DNA of 64,000 nucleotides from an uncultured Bacteroidales bacterium (GCA_937915765.1 CALGHE010000102.1:1-64000), one strand, 5' to 3'; counted from the first letter of the stretch, positions 1 through 10,449 are shown. Translations and numbers: made by a program. The notes: generated by a model from the letters alone, not told the origin.

Positions 1-71
1 GCCTTCTGTTTTCTGATGCTTAACAAAATATTTTAGAAAAATTTAAACAGCTTCTAAGATTTATAATATTT

Positions 72-117
72 TTTCTATGAAAGAAATATCCAACATCAAA
101 TATTTCTTTCATAGAAA
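72..117. repeat. 18-bp perfect inverted repeat beside the recombinase gene
   Basis: The arms TTTCTATGAAAGAAATAT (72-89) and its exact reverse complement (100-117) flank a 10-base spacer. The repeat lies 8 bases past the stop codon of the recombinase gene. Neither side has a T-run in the correct place for an intrinsic terminator on either strand. The geometry of two arms around a short spacer is what tyrosine recombinases often bind, so a recombination site is possible. A simple transcript-end hairpin is the alternative. Confidence 0.6.
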
Positions 118-125
118 TATGCGAT

Positions 126-1268
126 TTACTTCTCCAAAGCGGCGGTGATTTTTTTGTTTGCGTTGTCGATGACAGAGTTGTCAAATTCAGCAAGGTAAAT
201 TTGTGTTGTTTTTTCAGATGTGTGTCCGAGTCCTGCGCTTATGACGGCGACAGGCAAATTGTGCGTGTTATGCGCTATTGTGGCCCAGCTATGCCTTGCG
301 GTGTAAGAAGACAAGTGGGTGTTGCAAGGAAGGTAAGCCTCCAGCTTTTTCAGATATTTGTTGTACTCGTTAATGCCTTTGACATATTCATCGTAAGCCT
401 TTTGACGGACAGACGATTTAATTATGGGGAAAACGTAAGGGCTGCCAGTGTCTTTGTATTTATCTATCAGGGCTTTAGTCTGATGTTGCAGCTTGACTCT
501 TATGCGCTGCCCGGTTTTTTGCCGTGTGTAGTCTATGTAATCGTCATGTATCTGCTCCTTTTTCAAGAACGCCATATCGACAAAAGCCATGCCCATCGCG
601 CAGTAACTGAAGATAAACAGGTCTCTGGCGAAAGAGAGCCTTGCGTCTTGCAGGTTCAGCTTGTACAGACACTTGATGGCAGACTCGTCAATCGCCCTTT
701 TCCGGGTTTTGTCGATTCCGGTGTACACGTCGGCGAAAGGGAAGTTCTGTTCGGTCAGCTTTTGTTTCGCAGCTTTGTTGTAAATGGCTCTGAGAATGCG
801 CATGTAGAACGACACGGAGTTGCGTTTCAGTCCGCGTCCGGACAAGTAAATGTTGTACTGCCAGACAAGTTGCTTTGAGACGCAAGGGATGGATATGTCA
901 GAGCCGTTCATGAAAGAGGAGAAACTGTTCAGGGCGCGTTCGTAATTTAGCGCGGTTCCGTTTTTGCCTAATTGCCTCAGCTCATCAATCTGTTTTTTTA
1001 TGTAGTTGAAGAAGGAGGGCTTGCTGTCGGCCTTTTTTTGCACGACGATCCTTTTGTTTCTCTTTGAAGATTTCTGCTCAATGCCTTGACATTCAGAAGC
1101 GACAGCCTTGTAACTGTCTGCCGATTGCCCTTCGGAGACGTTCTCCTTAATCTGTTCTGAGTCAGAAGAAACAGTGTCAGAGCCGCTTCTGTCTGCCATT
1201 AGGTAAATGATCTGCAGTTCTTTAATCTCGCTCGAAGAGGAGACGTTTTTTAATTCGAATATTGCCAT
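126..1268 (-). CDS. Tyrosine recombinase (phage-integrase family)
   Basis: 380 residues. The protein would cut and rejoin DNA at specific sites, for integration, excision or inversion. A low-complexity N-terminus (about 1-85) is followed by a SAM-like core-binding domain (about 85-180) and the catalytic domain (about 190-370). Visible catalytic features are the beta-hairpin lysine in RQKTGQ (about 251), Arg325 in TARHSWAT, His349 in GLGHTS and Tyr358 in TTQIYLAEF. The first catalytic arginine, expected in an RGM-type motif, reads AMGM here, with Met225 at its place. The start is supported by a TAnnTTTG promoter about 30 bases upstream. No other mobile-element gene is in view, so it may be the end of an element outside the window, or a lone invertase. 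An 18-bp inverted repeat follows the gene. Confidence 0.85.
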   Translation of the reverse strand: MAIFELKNVSSSSEIKELQIIYLMADRSGSDTVSSDSEQIKENVSEGQSADSYKAVASECQGIEQKSSKRNKRIVVQKKADSKPSFFNYIKKQIDELRQLGKNGTALNYERALNSFSSFMNGSDISIPCVSKQLVWQYNIYLSGRGLKRNSVSFYMRILRAIYNKAAKQKLTEQNFPFADVYTGIDKTRKRAIDESAIKCLYKLNLQDARLSFARDLFIFSYCAMGMAFVDMAFLKKEQIHDDYIDYTRQKTGQRIRVKLQHQTKALIDKYKDTGSPYVFPIIKSSVRQKAYDEYVKGINEYNKYLKKLEAYLPCNTHLSSYTARHSWATIAHNTHNLPVAVISAGLGHTSEKTTQIYLAEFDNSVIDNANKKITAALEK

Positions 1269-1297
1269 AATAAATGTTAAATTAAATTATTGTTGCG

Positions 1298-1305
1298 CAA
1301 AGGTA
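1298..1305 (-). promoter_or_regulatory. Promoter -7 element of the recombinase gene
   Basis: The minus strand reads TACCTTTG, a match to the Bacteroidetes -7 consensus TAnnTTTG. It would start a transcript with a leader of roughly 25 bases. No clear -33 TTTG is visible. Confidence 0.5.
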
Positions 1306-1459
1306 TGGGCAACTTCAGCAGTAAGCCTTTAACTATTTTGCGCGGTTCATTCATCTTTATGATAAGGAGAGAACTTGTCTGAAAGGCTGAGCCAACGTCT
1401 TTTTGCAGGCTTTAGGTCGGGATGATTTATAAAATCGTAATTTATAGAAGCGGCAGTTG

Positions 1460-1489
1460 TTTGTAATTCAATACTTTTTACTACTTTTG
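1460..1489 (+). promoter_or_regulatory. Bacteroidetes-type promoter of the thiamine operon
   Basis: TTTG at 1460-1463 and TACTTTTG at 1482-1489, 18 bases apart, match the -33/-7 consensus. The predicted start of transcription, about 1494, coincides with the 5' edge of the TPP riboswitch, which supports both calls. Confidence 0.75.
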
Positions 1490-1491
1490 TG

Positions 1492-1566
1492 GCGTTGGGG
1501 TGCCTTTGCCGGGCTGAGATTATACCCGTTGAACCTGCGCAGGTAATGCTGCGAAGGGAGTGTTTC
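1492..1566 (+). promoter_or_regulatory. TPP (THI-box) riboswitch
   Basis: The conserved THI sequence is present: GGGGTGCC, then GGCTGAGAT, ACCCGTTGAACCTG, GGTAATGCTGCGAAGGGA. The P1 helix can close between CGTT near 1494 and AGTG near 1560 with wobble pairs. It sits in the leader of thiG, about 70 bases before the start codon. In this family thiamine pyrophosphate binding shuts off the biosynthesis and transport genes downstream. No clear terminator follows it, so control may act on translation. Confidence 0.95.
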
Positions 1567-1635
1567 CCCCGAATGTTTTTATGTATAGAGGCAGATGCGC
1601 GGTTCGTCGTGTCTGTTTGTTAATGTTTTTATTCA

Positions 1636-4097
<2,462 letters not shown>

Positions 4098-4106
4098 TTA
4101 ACTGAT

Positions 4107-4337
4107 ATGCGATGCTATAATTGCGGCTCTCCGCTTGCCGATGACGCTAAATATTGCCTCTCTTGCGGACGAAAAGTAGGAGACAGAGGGCAGGCCGGAG
4201 GCTCTGTTCTGGAGGGCAAGCCGGAACATAAGAAGATAGAGAAACGGGAGCCGAAGGCTTTCAGACTGCCGATGTTTTACGGGCTTGGGCTGTGCTTGGC
4301 AATCGCGGCGCTTGTTGTTATATTGTGTATGCAATAG
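4107..4337 (+). CDS. Small zinc-ribbon protein with one membrane segment
   Basis: 76 residues. The N-terminus carries CYNCGSPLADDAKYCLSCG, two CxxC knuckles typical of a zinc-ribbon domain. A charged linker of about 25 residues follows, then a C-terminal hydrophobic helix (about 53-74) that would anchor it in the membrane with the ribbon in the cytoplasm. It lies 9 bases after thiC and 33 before the transporter gene, inside the riboswitch-controlled operon. No role in thiamine metabolism is known to me for such a protein; association by operon is the only hint. Confidence 0.75.
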   Translation: MRCYNCGSPLADDAKYCLSCGRKVGDRGQAGGSVLEGKPEHKKIEKREPKAFRLPMFYGLGLCLAIAALVVILCMQ

Positions 4338-4370
4338 GAACGGGCGACTTCATACTAAATTGATAGGCAA

Positions 4371-5240
4371 ATGTTTAAGTATCATGTAATGGCGCTGTGC
4401 ACGGCGCTTGTCTGGGGCTCTACGCTTATTGCTTCTAAAAAGTTGATTCTCGCGGGTCTGGTGCCTGCCGAGATTATGACTTGCAGATTTATTTTGGGAT
4501 ATGTGTTTCTGTTCTTGCTTTATCCAAAGGTGCATAAGGTGAAGAGCTGGACGGACGAACTCATATTCTTCGCAATGGGCTTCTTCGGAGGGTCGCTGTA
4601 CTTCTTGCTAGAGAACTCGGCTCTGTATTATACGCATGCGTCAAACATCGCGCTGATTACTTCGACGGTGCCTATCTTTACCGCGCTGATGACTCATTTC
4701 ACAGTGAAGGGAGAAAGCCTCACCGGCAGGTTCGCAGTAGGCTCTGCTGTCGCTTTCGCTGGTGTGGCGTTAATCATCTTCAACGGTAATTTTATTCTGA
4801 AACTTAGTCCGATGGGCGACTTGCTGGCGTTCGGCTCTGTAATATGCTGGGCTATTTACTGCGTGGTGCAGAAGTTTTTCGTAGGCAAGTACAATGCGCT
4901 TTATATCACGAGAAGCTGCTTTTTTTACGGATTGCTGACAATCATTCCGTATTTCATCTTCGTCAAGCCGTTCTGCTTTCCGCTGGAGGGTTTCGCTCAG
5001 CCTGTGGTTTTCGGGAATCTTCTGTACCTCGGGCTGGTGGCTTCGGCTGTCTGTTTCTCTACATGGAATACCGCGATTGATAAGCTTGGGGTGATAAAGA
5101 CTAATGTGTATGTCTATTTGCTGCCTCTGGTGACTATCGTGGCGTCGTATTTCTTCTTGGACGAGAGACTGACGGTTTTCTCTGCGGCTGGAGCGGCTCT
5201 TATCATTTTTGGACTGTGGTATAGCGAAAGAACAAAATGA
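4371..5240 (+). CDS. EamA/DMT-family permease in the thiamine operon
   Basis: 289 residues with about ten hydrophobic segments arranged as two EamA repeats (about 5-137 and 150-285), the fold of the drug/metabolite transporter superfamily. The repeat starts are visible in TALVWGSTLIASKK and FGSVICWAIYCVVQKF. Placement between thiC and thiH under a TPP riboswitch suggests it moves thiamine or a precursor such as hydroxymethylpyrimidine, though this superfamily has very varied substrates and nothing in the sequence names one. Its stop codon overlaps the next start (ATGA). Confidence 0.85.
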   Translation: MFKYHVMALCTALVWGSTLIASKKLILAGLVPAEIMTCRFILGYVFLFLLYPKVHKVKSWTDELIFFAMGFFGGSLYFLLENSALYYTHASNIALITSTVPIFTALMTHFTVKGESLTGRFAVGSAVAFAGVALIIFNGNFILKLSPMGDLLAFGSVICWAIYCVVQKFFVGKYNALYITRSCFFYGLLTIIPYFIFVKPFCFPLEGFAQPVVFGNLLYLGLVASAVCFSTWNTAIDKLGVIKTNVYVYLLPLVTIVASYFFLDERLTVFSAAGAALIIFGLWYSERTK

Positions 5241-5773
5241 TGATGCACGGATTTGCGGATGTGCTGTCTGACGGAAGGCTTGGCGTGAAAAAAGTCAAGG
5301 CTCTTGCCGTTTCTGTTGAGGCTTCGCCAGATATGTTTGACGAGCTGTACGGACTGGTCTTTTCTGATGATGAGCGGGTCTCGTGGCATGCCCTTTGGGT
5401 TTGCGAACACCTTTGTGATAATTGTCCGGAACTGTTTCTTGACAAACGAAATGAATTGTCGGAGTTGGTGACAAGTTGCGGACATGATGGTAAACGCCGC
5501 ATATTGCTCAATATGCTTCTGGCTCTTCCGGTGGACGAGGTGAGAGTGGAACTTCTGAATTTTTGTTTCGACAATATGTTGTCGCCGGCACGCTCCATAG
5601 CTGTTCAGGCTAATTGCATGAAGCTGGCCCTTAAATTGTGCGAGAAAGAGCCGGAACTGCTCCCTGAACTGAAGTGTATAGTGGATAGCTGCGAGCCGTC
5701 TCTTTACTCTAAAGGCGTGCAGAGCGTCATAAAGGCTGCGCGCAAACGGTTGTGCAAGGCGTGCGGAAGGTAG
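5237..5773 (+). CDS. HEAT-like helical repeat protein, function unknown
   Basis: 178 residues, all helical in appearance, with repeated amphipathic pairs such as RVSWHALWVCEHLCDNCPELF and QANCMKLALKLCEKEPELL that resemble HEAT or DNA-alkylation-repeat folds. It is cysteine-rich for its size. The start overlaps the transporter stop by four bases, which points to translational coupling. I do not recognise a function. Such proteins usually bind another protein or nucleic acid. Confidence 0.7.
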   Translation: MMMHGFADVLSDGRLGVKKVKALAVSVEASPDMFDELYGLVFSDDERVSWHALWVCEHLCDNCPELFLDKRNELSELVTSCGHDGKRRILLNMLLALPVDEVRVELLNFCFDNMLSPARSIAVQANCMKLALKLCEKEPELLPELKCIVDSCEPSLYSKGVQSVIKAARKRLCKACGR

Positions 5774-5799
5774 TGATTTGAAATTTTATTAAAATAAAA

Positions 5800-6912
5800 A
5801 TGTTTAGTGAAGAATTAGAGAAGATTTCGTGGGAAGAGACCACTAAGTCTATTTATGCGAAAACAGATGCGGACGTGCGCCGGGCACTGGCCAAGAGTCG
5901 TCTTAATGTTGACGATTTCATGGCTCTTATCTCGCCGGCCGCCGCTCCATATCTGGAGACTATGGCGCAGCTTAGCCAGAAATATACGCTGGAGAGGTTC
6001 GGCAAAACCATGTCGATGTTCATTCCGCTTTATATAACAAACTCATGCACAAACTCGTGCGTGTACTGCGGCTTTCATGTAAGCAACCCTATGAAACGTA
6101 CTATTCTGACGTACGAAGAGATAGAGAACGAGTATAAGGCGATTAAGAAACTCGGACCGTTTGAAAACCTGCTTATCGTGACTGGCGAGAATCCTGCAAA
6201 GGCGGGCGTTGACTATATCGCAAAGGCTCTTGATATTGCAAAGCCTTACTTTTCTAATTTGAAGATTGAGGTGATGCCGCTGAAGGCGGAAGAGTACAAG
6301 TATCTTACGGAACATGGTCTGAACGGAGTCATCTGTTTTCAGGAGACTTACAACAAGGCCAATTACAATATCTATCACCCAAGGGGCATGAAGTCTAATT
6401 TTGAATGGCGAGTGAACGGGTTTGACCGCATGGGACAGGCCGGCGTGCATAGTATCGGAATGGGAGTGCTGATTGGCCTTGAGGAGTGGCGGACGGACGT
6501 GACGATGATGGCTTATCATCTTCGTTATCTTCAGAAAAACTATTGGAGAACTAAGTATAGCGTGAACTTTCCGCGTATGAGGCCGAGCGAGAACGGAGGC
6601 TTCCAGCCTAATGTGGTGATGACCGACAAGGAACTGGCGCAGCTTACCTTCGCAATGCGCATCTTTGACCATGATGTTGATATTAGCTTCTCCACAAGGG
6701 AACCGGCTTATATTCGTGACAATATGGCGACGCTGGGCGTTACTACCATGAGCGCGGAAAGCAAGACGGAGCCGGGCGGTTATTTCTCTTATCCGCAGAC
6801 TTTGGAGCAGTTCCACGTGAGCGATGACCGCACCACCGCAGAGATTGACGCTGCGCTGAAAAAGATGGGGCGCGAGCCTGTGTGGAAGGATTGGGACGAT
6901 ATTTTGAATTAA
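5800..6912 (+). CDS. thiH: 2-iminoacetate synthase ThiH (tyrosine lyase)
   Basis: 370 residues. ThiH is a radical SAM enzyme that cleaves tyrosine to p-cresol and dehydroglycine, the glycine-derived donor for ThiG in organisms without the oxidase ThiO. The CxxxCxxC cluster motif is at Cys83, Cys87 and Cys90 (CTNSCVYCGF). The following ThiH-type sequence, including FENLLIVTGENP and YHPRGMKSNFEWR, agrees with the family. Twenty-six bases separate it from the preceding gene, so it belongs to the riboswitch operon. Confidence 0.96.
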   Translation: MFSEELEKISWEETTKSIYAKTDADVRRALAKSRLNVDDFMALISPAAAPYLETMAQLSQKYTLERFGKTMSMFIPLYITNSCTNSCVYCGFHVSNPMKRTILTYEEIENEYKAIKKLGPFENLLIVTGENPAKAGVDYIAKALDIAKPYFSNLKIEVMPLKAEEYKYLTEHGLNGVICFQETYNKANYNIYHPRGMKSNFEWRVNGFDRMGQAGVHSIGMGVLIGLEEWRTDVTMMAYHLRYLQKNYWRTKYSVNFPRMRPSENGGFQPNVVMTDKELAQLTFAMRIFDHDVDISFSTREPAYIRDNMATLGVTTMSAESKTEPGGYFSYPQTLEQFHVSDDRTTAEIDAALKKMGREPVWKDWDDILN

Positions 6913-6963
6913 GCTCCGCAGCTATTTGCCGCGGTAATAACAATAGAAGAGGTTTTGCAGATT

Positions 6964-6995
6964 GCTTTGTTTGCAAAGCCTTTTTTGTAAATTTG
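6964..6995 (+). promoter_or_regulatory. Overlapping weak terminator hairpin and promoter before the ThiF-family gene
   Basis: GCTTTG and CAAAGC (6964-6969, 6974-6979) form a 6-bp hairpin followed by CTTTTTTG, a small terminator-like structure just after thiH. The same bases contain TTTG (6966-6969) and TAAATTTG (6988-6995), 18 apart, a good -33/-7 promoter. The predicted transcript would start at or within a few bases of the ATG at 7001, almost without a leader. The gene may therefore be uncoupled from the riboswitch. Confidence 0.4.
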
Positions 6996-7000
6996 AATTT

Positions 7001-7687
7001 ATGAAAGACAATAGATATTCTAGGCAGATTATGCTCCCTGAGTTTGGAGCGGCAGGACAGCAAAGGCTTCGTGACGCAAAGGTCCTGATCGTCGGGGCGG
7101 GCGGTCTTGGCTCGCCTGTGGCGCTGTATCTAGCGGCGGCCGGAGTCGGCACAATCGGTATCATAGATGGAGATGTGGTTTCGACGAGCAATCTGCAGCG
7201 TCAGGTGCTGTACAAAGAGAGTGAAGTCGGCCTGCCTAAAGCGGAGTGCGCGAAGAGACGCATGAAAGAGATTAACTCTGATGTTTCTGTTGAGGCTTAC
7301 ACTGTTTTTTTGACTGTAGATAATGCAGAGCAGATAATTTCGCAATATGATGTGGTGATAGACGGCTGCGACAGTTTTGCGACGCGCTACTTGATAGATG
7401 AGGTGACTCATAGGCTGTGCAAACCGTATGTTTTCGGAAGCATAGGTGAGTTTGACGGGGCTGTGTCTGTGTTTAATTATGGACGGGCAGGACGTTTTGC
7501 AGATTTGTTTCCGGATGCGGAAGATTCTTCAGATGTGAAAGGCGTCTTGGGTCCGGTGCCTGGTGTAATAGGAACTTTGCAGGCTATAGAGGCAATCAAG
7601 GTGATTACGGGCTGCGGAGTGCCGCTTGACGGACGGCTGCTATCAATAAACTTGCTCGACATGAACATGACTGAAATCGAGCTTTAG
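7001..7687 (+). CDS. thiF: ThiF/MoeB/HesA-family adenylyltransferase
   Basis: 228 residues from the ATG at 7001. The longer reading frame opens with a TTG inside the upstream hairpin and is less likely. Enzymes of this family adenylate the C-terminal glycine of a sulfur carrier (ThiS or MoaD). The nucleotide-binding loop VLIVGAGGLGSPVA and the DGDVVSTSNLQRQ acidic/arginine segment are intact, as is GVLGPVPGVIGTLQA. The paired CxxC zinc ligands found in most ThiF/MoeB proteins are absent. Position after thiH supports a thiamine role and the symbol thiF, but MoeB-type function cannot be excluded. Confidence 0.85.
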   Translation: MKDNRYSRQIMLPEFGAAGQQRLRDAKVLIVGAGGLGSPVALYLAAAGVGTIGIIDGDVVSTSNLQRQVLYKESEVGLPKAECAKRRMKEINSDVSVEAYTVFLTVDNAEQIISQYDVVIDGCDSFATRYLIDEVTHRLCKPYVFGSIGEFDGAVSVFNYGRAGRFADLFPDAEDSSDVKGVLGPVPGVIGTLQAIEAIKVITGCGVPLDGRLLSINLLDMNMTEIEL

Positions 7688-7695
7688 ACAGTTTC

Positions 7696-7737
7696 AAAAA
7701 AGGCGGACCGCACTAAACTCACGCTCAGTACGGCCCT
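7696..7737 (-). terminator. Intrinsic terminator of the GH5 gene
   Basis: On the minus strand GGGCCGTACT pairs with AGTGCGGTCC, with two wobble pairs, around a 12-base loop, then GCC and a run of six T. It lies about 75 bases past the GH5 stop codon. The plus strand lacks a T-run, so it serves the minus-strand gene. Confidence 0.75.
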
Positions 7738-7802
7738 TCAATTAAGTTTAACCCAAAAATCACATATATATATTTTAACTAAAATAAACTGATGTCAAAG
7801 TA

Positions 7803-7820
7803 AGAAACGTTAACGTTTCT
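7803..7820. repeat. 18-bp perfect palindrome over the GH5 stop codon
   Basis: AGAAACGTTAACGTTTCT is self-complementary over its full length and includes the last codons of the GH5 gene. It may be chance, part of RNA folding at the transcript end, or a protein-binding site. Confidence 0.5.
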
Positions 7821-9948
7821 CTATCTTTTCTGTGTAGAACTTGCCGTCGCTTTCTACCTTCACGATGTAAAGGCCGTTCTGCAAGCTAGACACGTTGATT
7901 GTGTTTTCGCCCTTTGCAAAATCCTGACGGACGATAACGTTGCCCGTAAAGTCAATAATGCTGACCGTATAGTTGTCATCTTCAAATCTGACAGTCAAAT
8001 CGCTTTCTACAGGATTCGGAGCAACAGAGACACCTTCCAGCGAATTGACGTATCCGACAGCTCCTTCTTCTGGTTTTACAATCTCCTCTTCTTCCTCTTC
8101 TTCATCATTGCCCATGCCCGCATTGAAGCAAGAGTCAACGCTTGCCAAAGTAGGGTCGTTCAGAACACATTTGATAAGAATTCCAGACTCTGTGAGTTTG
8201 TCCCAAGTCTTAGCCTTGCAGCTTCCTGGTTGCAGCACGCAAGCTGTCTCTTGCTTGTCGCCGAAGTTCCAGTTAGCCCAGCTTACGTTGTTCTTGTTCA
8301 TCCACTCAAACCATACCAAAGACTCAGCCAAGTTGAAGCCTCCGTTACCGGACGAGTTGCAAGTTCCGAATTCTGTGACGAAAATTGGGCATCCGTTAGC
8401 AATCGCAAAATCTGCAGCGTTTCTAAGTTCCTGCTTGTGAGTGTCTGCGTAGAAGTGAAGCGCATACATCATATTAGGGTAGTTAAGCGGACTGACAGCA
8501 GGTGCTGTTACGCGCTGGCTCCATACCGGAGTGCCCGAGATGATGATTGAGTTAGGGTCGTTCTTGCGAATCACCTCAACAATCTCCTGAGCGTAAGATT
8601 TTACTCTTGCCCAGCTTATGCTTCCGTTTGGCTCGTTGCATATTTCATAAATAACGTGAGCTTTGCCTGCGTGCTTTTTAGACATATAGTCGAAGAACTC
8701 CTTAGCTTCATCCATAGCGTACCAAGGGTCGTTAGTTCCTGCGTTAAGGATATGCCAGTCAATCATGCAGTATATTCCTCTCTGCGCGCATTCGTCAACA
8801 AGCTCGTCTATGAAAGCTTTTCTTGCTTCGCCGTTGCTGTTCTTAATCTGGTCTTCTGCATACGAAGCCAATCGGAACAGGTTGATGTTCCAGTCGTCAA
8901 CAAGCACGTCGAGGGAGCTTGAGTTGTAGCAGTTTTTGAACCAAAGCAAGTCATGAGTACTCATGCCTCGAAGCACAACCATCTCTCCGTTCACGTCAAT
9001 GATGTTAGTGCCAGACACCTGCAATTTTCCATGTCTTGCAACTGGAGATTCAGGAGGATAATTGTCTGTAGGATACATAGAAGGGTCGAACGCTTCGAAC
9101 TCTTCAGCCTTGTCACCTTCATATTCAAATATCAAGTATCTGGAAGAGTAGTAGTTAGACTCTATTTTGCAAGATATGGACATATTGCCGTTGTGGTCGT
9201 AAACATAATCCACAGTGCCTTTTTTGGAGTTTTTTTCTCTTATGACACGGCCTTTTGAATCGTATTCATAATTGATTTTGCTGCCCACCATGAATTTTGA
9301 CAAGTTGCTTGACCAAACGCTGTCAACGCGCTGCATAAGCAGTCCTGCCTCATTGTAGGCGAACGAAGAACGAGACTGATTGATGATTTTGTCGCCAGAA
9401 GTCTGAACGGACGAGATGAGCTCTCCTTTGTCATTTATAATCTCGGTTATAACCTCTTCGCCGTCTTCTGTCTTTCCTATACGAGTGATTAGTCCGTCTG
9501 CCTCAGTTTGTGTGAATGAGAACGGAAGACCGTTGACAATTGAATATGTGAGTTTGCCGTCGGTGTACATAACAGAGTCTGAAACGCCACTTTCTATGTT
9601 AGTTGTGACAACCTTGCTTTCCAGACCGTTAGCGTCATATTCATACTTTTTTATGATGTCAGAGTTTTCGTAGCGGACAAGCTGTTTGTTTGTGTTGTAG
9701 GTCCATGTCTCCTTGTCCACAATTTCGCCTTCTGAGATGTGCTCCAGCGAAACAGTGTTTTTCTCAGCGTCGCGAACAACATTGAACGACTCGTCCATCC
9801 AAGCTCCCCACTCTCCAAAGTACCTGGCTTCTTTCAGTCCTCCTTTGGTTTCGTCTAACCAAGGACGGACGGTTTCTGTAGGAAACCTTTGCGCGCTTGC
9901 GGACATTACGCCGCAAAGAGCGATAACTGATAACAATAATTTCTTCAT
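7810..9948 (-). CDS. Secreted GH5 endoglucanase with YD-type N-terminal repeats and T9SS sorting domain
   Basis: 712 residues from the ATG at 9948, chosen because it opens a clean signal peptide (MKKLLLSVIALCGVMSASA) and follows GAAGGAAAA; a start eight codons earlier is also open. Residues about 30-290 carry repeats of the form YEYDxxGxxxxx (four clear copies), like the YD/RHS-type repeats seen in Bacteroidetes surface proteins. The GH5 catalytic domain (about 310-600) has the acid/base Glu439 in YEICNEPNG and the nucleophile Glu526 in FVTEFGTC. The order of motifs (VVLRGMSTH, LHFYADTHKQELR) resembles subfamily GH5_2 cellulases. An acidic linker with seven Glu in a row leads to the C-terminal sorting domain (about 637-712), so export by T9SS to the cell surface is expected. 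The likely substrate is a beta-1,4-glucan. Confidence 0.92.
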   Translation of the reverse strand: MKKLLLSVIALCGVMSASAQRFPTETVRPWLDETKGGLKEARYFGEWGAWMDESFNVVRDAEKNTVSLEHISEGEIVDKETWTYNTNKQLVRYENSDIIKKYEYDANGLESKVVTTNIESGVSDSVMYTDGKLTYSIVNGLPFSFTQTEADGLITRIGKTEDGEEVITEIINDKGELISSVQTSGDKIINQSRSSFAYNEAGLLMQRVDSVWSSNLSKFMVGSKINYEYDSKGRVIREKNSKKGTVDYVYDHNGNMSISCKIESNYYSSRYLIFEYEGDKAEEFEAFDPSMYPTDNYPPESPVARHGKLQVSGTNIIDVNGEMVVLRGMSTHDLLWFKNCYNSSSLDVLVDDWNINLFRLASYAEDQIKNSNGEARKAFIDELVDECAQRGIYCMIDWHILNAGTNDPWYAMDEAKEFFDYMSKKHAGKAHVIYEICNEPNGSISWARVKSYAQEIVEVIRKNDPNSIIISGTPVWSQRVTAPAVSPLNYPNMMYALHFYADTHKQELRNAADFAIANGCPIFVTEFGTCNSSGNGGFNLAESLVWFEWMNKNNVSWANWNFGDKQETACVLQPGSCKAKTWDKLTESGILIKCVLNDPTLASVDSCFNAGMGNDEEEEEEEIVKPEEGAVGYVNSLEGVSVAPNPVESDLTVRFEDDNYTVSIIDFTGNVIVRQDFAKGENTINVSSLQNGLYIVKVESDGKFYTEKIEKR

Positions 9949-10143
9949 TTTTCCTTCATTTTTATGAAACATTAAGAGGTCAAAGCCTCAAAAAAGTTTC
10001 CTTAAATGAATCTCAAATAAAGCAAAATATGTAAGAAGGGAGAGAATTGCCGGAAACACACAAATGACACTTCGTTCTGCCCAATATCCTCAATATCAAG
10101 AGCTTTTTTTAAGAGCCACGCAAGGAAACATTTATACTCGGCA

Positions 10144-10151
10144 CAAAAGTA
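10144..10151 (-). promoter_or_regulatory. Promoter -7 element of the GH5 gene
   Basis: The minus strand reads TACTTTTG, matching TAnnTTTG. It would give the GH5 mRNA a leader of about 190 bases before the ATG at 9948. No clear -33 TTTG was found at the proper distance. Confidence 0.45.
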
Positions 10152-10404
10152 TGCGCTTTTTTTGTTTCCTGCAAGATATACATATATGTTGTGCAGCATA
10201 AAAATGGCGTAATTCTTTGACTGTGGAGGTGTTCGGGGCGGATAATGTGCTTTCGTATGGTTTTGAACGTTGTTGTGTGATGTGCTAAAAGAGGAGGCAG
10301 TAGATGGAGGCCGTGGTGTGACATGTGGCGATAAGTAAACAATTCAAAAGCATCCGAAACGGAATTTGCGACAAAATAATAAAGTGTAACTTATAGAAGT
10401 TGCT
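10152..10404. other. Non-coding stretch with no recognised feature
   Basis: No convincing gene, repeat or terminator is seen here. Open frames on the minus strand lack coding character. The region separates the GH5 promoter from the sigma-54 transcript end. Confidence 0.5.
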
Positions 10405-10410
10405 TAAAAA

Positions 10411-10446
10411 AGTTAAGAGGCTCACCTTTTGGGGAGGGTGAGCCTC
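10411..10446 (-). terminator. Strong bidirectional intrinsic terminator
   Basis: GAGGCTCACC (10417-10426) and GGTGAGCCTC (10437-10446) form a perfect 10-bp stem around a 10-base loop. On the minus strand TTAACTTTTTT follows the stem; on the plus strand AATCGTTTTATTTT follows. No protein gene ends nearby on either strand, so it most likely ends the predicted small RNA. Confidence 0.8.
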
Positions 10447-10449
10447 AAT

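Noticed and set aside
72..117. Intrinsic terminator for the recombinase gene
   Set aside because: The stem is A/T-only apart from a few G/C and no T-run follows it on the minus strand; treated as an inverted repeat instead.
201..878. 225-codon plus-strand gene opposite the recombinase
   Set aside because: It is a mirror of the recombinase frame, with no domain and no promoter.
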